Assembly: GCA_017474705.1 (NCBI GenBank)
Contig: JAFVHC010000026.1
Span: forward strand, 1-15,786
DNA from: Bacillota bacterium
GTDB taxonomy: Bacteria > Bacillota > Clostridia > Lachnospirales > Bianqueaceae
Direction: 5' to 3'
DNA: 15,786 nt
The notes under the pieces are model-generated. The model was not told where the DNA came from, made no database searches, and saw only the letters and a program-made list of their open reading frames with translations. Shown piece after piece: positions 14,943 through 15,786 of the stretch. Within the stretch, counting starts at the first letter, position 1, and each line of letters opens with the position of its first letter. A program made the translations under genes and the position numbers.

Positions 14943-14989
14943 ATCTCCAAATGTGACGAAAATCCGACAGAAAGAGGACGAGCAGTACC

Positions 14990-15786
14990 GTGAAAGATTA
15001 CAAAGCAAAAAAAGACTGGTTATGGGAGCAGATGACGAAAGCGGGAATCGCGCCGAAGGACGCGACGGACCTGCTTAGAAATATGGAGAAAACGATCCGT
15101 GATGATGCGAAAGAGGAGAAGTGGCACCTGGACGCGACGGGCCTCATCTATTCCTGCTTTGAAATGATCGAACGGATCGTGGCGCGTGCCGACGATCAGG
15201 ATCAGACCCCGGTCAGCGACGCCCTCTCCACCATCACCGCCAACCTGAAAAAGGCGGCCAAGAACTACTATCCGGAGCAGGAAAGCGTATGGCGCCAGGC
15301 GTTGATCCGCATGGAGGACGCGGGTGAAATGTACCTGAAGGACCGTATCCGTCCGGCCAAGGATCCGCGGGCCGAGGATCTGCGCATCGCGGCTCAGGCA
15401 CTCAAACAGCGTCTGGGCGAAGCGGTAGACCTTACCGTGCCGGATTTCTATCAGAATGTCCGGGAGATGCCCGGTCTGGTGGAGGGCATCGGTGCCGGCC
15501 TGAAAGCCAACGACGATCATTTCGCCGAGGAAAAGCAGGCGTTCATCGATACCACGAAACTCATGCACAGCACGTTCGCCACGGATGATCCGGATAAGAA
15601 AGAGCTGAAGAAAGCCATTGCGCAGCTGCAGGCAAAGCTTTCTGCGGCGGTGGATCCGGAGGACGATGAGGCCCCTGGCGTCCTGTCCCTGCCGGGCCTT
15701 CTGACAGAGCAGGTCAAAGGATATCTGCCCATGGTCAAGAACAACAAGAAGATCCAGGCAGCATACGATAAGAAGGCCGCAAAGCG
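14990..15786 (+). CDS. Unrecognised helix-rich soluble protein (5' part, cut by right edge)
   Basis: An open frame of 265 codons runs from GTG 14990 to the window edge without a stop. AGAGGA (14973-14978) is an acceptable but rather distant ribosome site, 11 bases away. The protein opens VKDYKAKKDWLWEQMTKAGI and is rich in Lys, Glu, Asp and Ala with few glycines, so it should be almost all alpha-helical, perhaps with coiled-coil stretches (for example around residues 200-220, KKELKKAIAQLQAKL). There is no signal peptide or membrane segment. A more hydrophobic PGVLSLPGLLTEQV patch follows an acidic DPEDDEAP linker. I do not recognise the family. Codon use resembles its neighbours, supporting a real gene, and it has its own promoter divergent from glgA. 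A short minus-strand frame over it is a shadow. Confidence 0.75.
   Translation, partial: MKDYKAKKDWLWEQMTKAGIAPKDATDLLRNMEKTIRDDAKEEKWHLDATGLIYSCFEMIERIVARADDQDQTPVSDALSTITANLKKAAKNYYPEQESVWRQALIRMEDAGEMYLKDRIRPAKDPRAEDLRIAAQALKQRLGEAVDLTVPDFYQNVREMPGLVEGIGAGLKANDDHFAEEKQAFIDTTKLMHSTFATDDPDKKELKKAIAQLQAKLSAAVDPEDDEAPGVLSLPGLLTEQVKGYLPMVKNNKKIQAAYDKKAAK

Noticed and set aside
13538..14956. 472-codon open frame on the plus strand across glgA
   Set aside because: It is antisense to a clear GlgA with all catalytic motifs, its composition is that of a reverse-complement shadow, and it runs on without any ribosome site or recognisable family.
14792..14956. 54-codon peptide from ATG 14792
   Set aside because: No ribosome site, and it spans a terminator and a promoter; cysteine- and arginine-rich composition unlike a coding region.

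Overview
The window is about 15.8 kb of moderately GC-rich, densely packed bacterial DNA with strong Shine-Dalgarno sequences, TTG and GTG starts beside ATG, a split glycine decarboxylase (GcvPA and GcvPB) and a tandem glycine riboswitch. Together these point to Bacillota, most likely a Clostridia-like anaerobe. The genus cannot be fixed by reading alone. I see no tRNA, rRNA, CRISPR array, insertion sequence or integrase, so this looks like chromosomal backbone.

Region 1 (1-576): the C-terminal end of a GPH-type sugar:cation symporter. Its stop codon lies inside the -35 box of a near-consensus promoter. That promoter fires directly into a tandem glycine riboswitch whose last helix competes with a strong terminator hairpin.

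Region 2 (577-10454): an apparent single operon, gcvT-gcvH-gcvPA-gcvPB-lplA-lpdA, then an ArsC/Spx-fold protein that has lost its catalytic cysteine, then a 989-residue GH94-like (clan GH-Q) putative glycoside phosphorylase. The first six genes form a self-contained glycine cleavage system: P-protein halves, lipoyl carrier H, T-protein, L-protein, and a ligase that lipoylates H from scavenged lipoate. Genes overlap or lie within a few bases from gcvPA onward. The last two genes have no obvious place in glycine catabolism and are the most interesting passengers of the riboswitch.

Region 3 (10455-12145): a multi-pass membrane protein of unknown function followed by a CAT-fold acetyltransferase, probably co-transcribed.

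Region 4 (12146-13189): an N-acetylneuraminate-lyase-like aldolase with its own promoter. A perfect 11-bp inverted repeat flanks the -10 box. The gene ends at a bidirectional terminator shared with the convergent glgA.

Region 5 (13190-15786): glgA (glycogen synthase) on the minus strand with a near-consensus promoter. A divergent intergenic region follows, with two perfect palindromes and an orphan intrinsic terminator. The window ends in the 5' part of an unrecognised, soluble, helix-rich protein that is cut by the right edge.
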